From Acidobacteriota bacterium (GTDB lineage: Bacteria; Acidobacteriota; Terriglobia; UBA7540), in contig JAJYJL010000329.1 in the NCBI GenBank assembly GCA_021789565.1, positions 1 through 7,788 of the forward strand: a stretch of DNA of 7,788 bases, given 5' to 3'. Positions 5,967 through 7,788 of this stretch are shown one piece after another (the stretch's first letter is position 1; every line of letters starts with the position of its first letter). Below the pieces are notes generated by a model, which was given only the letters and a program-made list of their open reading frames with translations, made no database searches and had not been told where the DNA came from. Made by a program: the position numbers and the translations under genes.

Positions 5967-7787
5967 TCAGAGGGCTTTCCCTCGCCAGCGGTCTCGCAGC
6001 ATGTGAGCAGCCTGCTTGGGGCGCCGGTCGCGCGTGAAGACGCCTTTATTGTTCATGCTGTTGGCGCGGATGATGCTCTGCGACGTTTTGAAATCCGCAA
6101 AGCACCACATCAGCGTTCCCGCCATGTAGGACCGTGCTGCCGCGACGTCGAGATAGCGGCTGATTATCTCCGCCTGGTATTCTTCTGTCCACATTTCCGG
6201 CGGATCACTGTGCGAACCCGGCAGGGCTTCTGCACCAAACTCGGTAAAGATCATAGGCTTCGGATAGGCAGCGTGCAGCGCGTCGAGTTCCTTCTCTAGC
6301 CCTTTGACAGCCACGTCAGGCTGGCCGCCCATCACGTACCAGCCGTAGTATCGGTTGAGGGCCACTACGTCGACATGCGACAACCACTCCGCGGGTCCGC
6401 CCTGCACGGCGGCGAACGTAACGGGGCGCGTCGAGTCCAGCTTGTGGGCCAGTCCCACCAGTTGATTGAAGTAACCGTCGCCAGCCGCGATGGCAGTCTT
6501 TGAAGCCACTTGGCCGGAAAGCGGGCGACCCGCGCCGGGCTCGTTGGCGACGGACCACATGATCACGCTGGGATGGTTCTTGTCGCGCGCGATCAGGCTG
6601 CGAAGCTGGCTGCTGGCCATGCGGGTCCATGCCTGAACCTGCTCTTCGTTCTCAGAAAAGTTCAGCCCTACCGCCGGAATTTCGTCGATGATCATGATCC
6701 CGTAGCGGTCGGCCAATTCCATTGCTTCCTCAGAGTAGGGATAGTGCGAGGTGCGGTAGGAATTCGCGCCCACCCATTTGAGCAATTCGTAGTCGCGCAC
6801 AAGTTGCGGGCCGTCAAGACCTTTGCCGTGAAGCGGAAAATCTTCGTGCTTGCCAAAACCCCGCAGCTTGATGGGCTGACCGTTCAGCAGAAATTGTTCG
6901 CCGCTGATCGTGAATGTGCGGACACCGATCTCAAGCCGGTAAGCGTCAAAAGGCTTGCCCGATTCCAGCAGTTCCACCGTGAGCGGATAGAGATTCGGGC
7001 GGTCAGGAAACCAGAAGCGCGCCGAGGCTAAACGTAGCTCCGCATGTGCTTCACCCTTTACGAAGTTCAGGTCCGCCGTGACGGTGCCTCCGCCGGGGCC
7101 GGTTTCGATCACGGCCCGCCCCTTGCCGGTCCATCCGTGGCTCGCTAGGGCAGTCACCTTGACGACGCCGTCCTGGCCGGCGATCTCTGTGGTCACGGTG
7201 ATGTCGTCCACATGCGTTTGCGGGCAGGTATATAGTGCCACTTGGCGATCAATGCCGGCGTAAGGGAAAAAGTCATAAGTTGTGTCGGGCATGCTGTTGA
7301 AGAAGCCGCGGCGGCCGGGCGGCTTGCCGGGTGGAACGCGGTCCGGCTTCTGCAGGTTTTCAACCCGGATCACAATGCGGCTCGGGACGTCGAAGCGCGC
7401 GTTGCCGGAAACTTCGAAGGCGAACGGCAGATGCCCGCCCAGATGTCCGCCCAGCAAGCTTCCATTCATCCACACCTTGGCGGCGTAGTTGGCGGAATAG
7501 ACGCGCAGGAATATCCGCTGGCCTTCCCACCCCTTTGGAATCCACGCCTCGTGAGCGTACCAGGCGTAGCCAAGGTAGTCGGCTGTGTCATCAAAAAGAT
7601 CGTTCCAGCTGGCCGGAACAGGAATCACGCGCGGAGAGGGCAAACCGTCCTTCCAGTTGGCCTGTTCGCCTTCGCCCTTCGGGTCAAGCTGAAACTGCCA
7701 GAACCCTGAAAGGTCCATCAGGTTGCGATACGCGTTCCGCTGCGGGCGCATGGCGGCCATCAAGCCCGACTTCTCAGCTTCAGCCAC
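5967..7787 (-). CDS. uidA: Beta-glucuronidase, glycoside hydrolase family 2 (N-terminus at window edge)
   Basis: It hydrolyses beta-D-glucuronides. From the GTG at 7787 it has 606 residues, close to the roughly 600 of E. coli GUS. The GH2 sugar-binding domain is about 20-185 (PYAGIDRQVALY 175-186), the Ig-like domain about 190-290 and the TIM barrel about 295-606. The acid/base is E416 (ANEP, 414-417) and the nucleophile E516 (FTEFG, 514-518). The NxK motif that binds the uronate carboxylate is N579-N-K581, before GVFTRDRRPK; with NRYYGWY (478-484), H314 and W561 this separates it from beta-galactosidases. The loop after AVGLN (371-376) is shorter than in E. coli GUS, and there is an insertion after NEP. 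The frame is open to the right edge: GTG 7787, ATG 7760 (GAGAAG nine bases upstream) and ATG 7751 are possible starts, or a signal peptide may lie beyond the window. No clear lipid or Tat motif is visible. Confidence 0.93.
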   Translation of the reverse strand: MAEAEKSGLMAAMRPQRNAYRNLMDLSGFWQFQLDPKGEGEQANWKDGLPSPRVIPVPASWNDLFDDTADYLGYAWYAHEAWIPKGWEGQRIFLRVYSANYAAKVWMNGSLLGGHLGGHLPFAFEVSGNARFDVPSRIVIRVENLQKPDRVPPGKPPGRRGFFNSMPDTTYDFFPYAGIDRQVALYTCPQTHVDDITVTTEIAGQDGVVKVTALASHGWTGKGRAVIETGPGGGTVTADLNFVKGEAHAELRLASARFWFPDRPNLYPLTVELLESGKPFDAYRLEIGVRTFTISGEQFLLNGQPIKLRGFGKHEDFPLHGKGLDGPQLVRDYELLKWVGANSYRTSHYPYSEEAMELADRYGIMIIDEIPAVGLNFSENEEQVQAWTRMASSQLRSLIARDKNHPSVIMWSVANEPGAGRPLSGQVASKTAIAAGDGYFNQLVGLAHKLDSTRPVTFAAVQGGPAEWLSHVDVVALNRYYGWYVMGGQPDVAVKGLEKELDALHAAYPKPMIFTEFGAEALPGSHSDPPEMWTEEYQAEIISRYLDVAAARSYMAGTLMWCFADFKTSQSIIRANSMNNKGVFTRDRRPKQAAHMLRDRWRGKAL

Positions 7788-7788
7788 T

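Overview
The window is a high-GC stretch of bacterial chromosome with ordinary gene spacing. I see no insertion sequence, integrase, CRISPR array, rRNA or tRNA. The gene mix suggests a soil heterotroph: a Tat-targeted Gfo/Idh/MocA oxidoreductase, a YXWGXW-repeat envelope protein, a long MFS_3-type exporter, a pirin and a glycoside hydrolase family 2 beta-glucuronidase. Acidobacteriota would fit best, but this is inferred from gene families only, and other soil phyla such as Verrucomicrobiota or Planctomycetota cannot be excluded.

Layout. Positions 1-357 (minus) hold the first 119 residues of a pirin-family protein, whose C-terminal half lies outside the window. Positions 358-806 contain no convincing gene. 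Positions 807-2438 (minus) encode a 543-residue MFS exporter with a soluble C-terminal domain. Positions 2439-2852 are a divergent intergenic region with a candidate extended -10 element for the exporter and a small GC-rich hairpin. Positions 2853-4097 (plus) encode the Tat-exported Gfo/Idh/MocA protein, started by a very good ribosome binding site. Positions 4098-4594 are gene-free but contain a 66-nt imperfect inverted repeat. Positions 4595-5809 (plus) encode the YXWGXW-repeat protein. Positions 5810-5966 separate two convergent genes and carry overlapping GC-rich inverted repeats. Positions 5967 to the right edge (minus) encode a nearly complete or complete beta-glucuronidase.

Working together. 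Most of the five genes look like separate transcription units: gaps are 157-497 bases and orientations alternate. The beta-glucuronidase and the exported Gfo/Idh/MocA protein would both suit processing of plant- or microbe-derived glycosides and uronides, but they do not share an operon, so a joint pathway is only a guess. I found no clear evidence of a novel multi-gene system. The observations most worth a second look are the long N-terminal extension of the YXWGXW protein, the active-site loop architecture of the beta-glucuronidase, and the structured element at 4297-4362.
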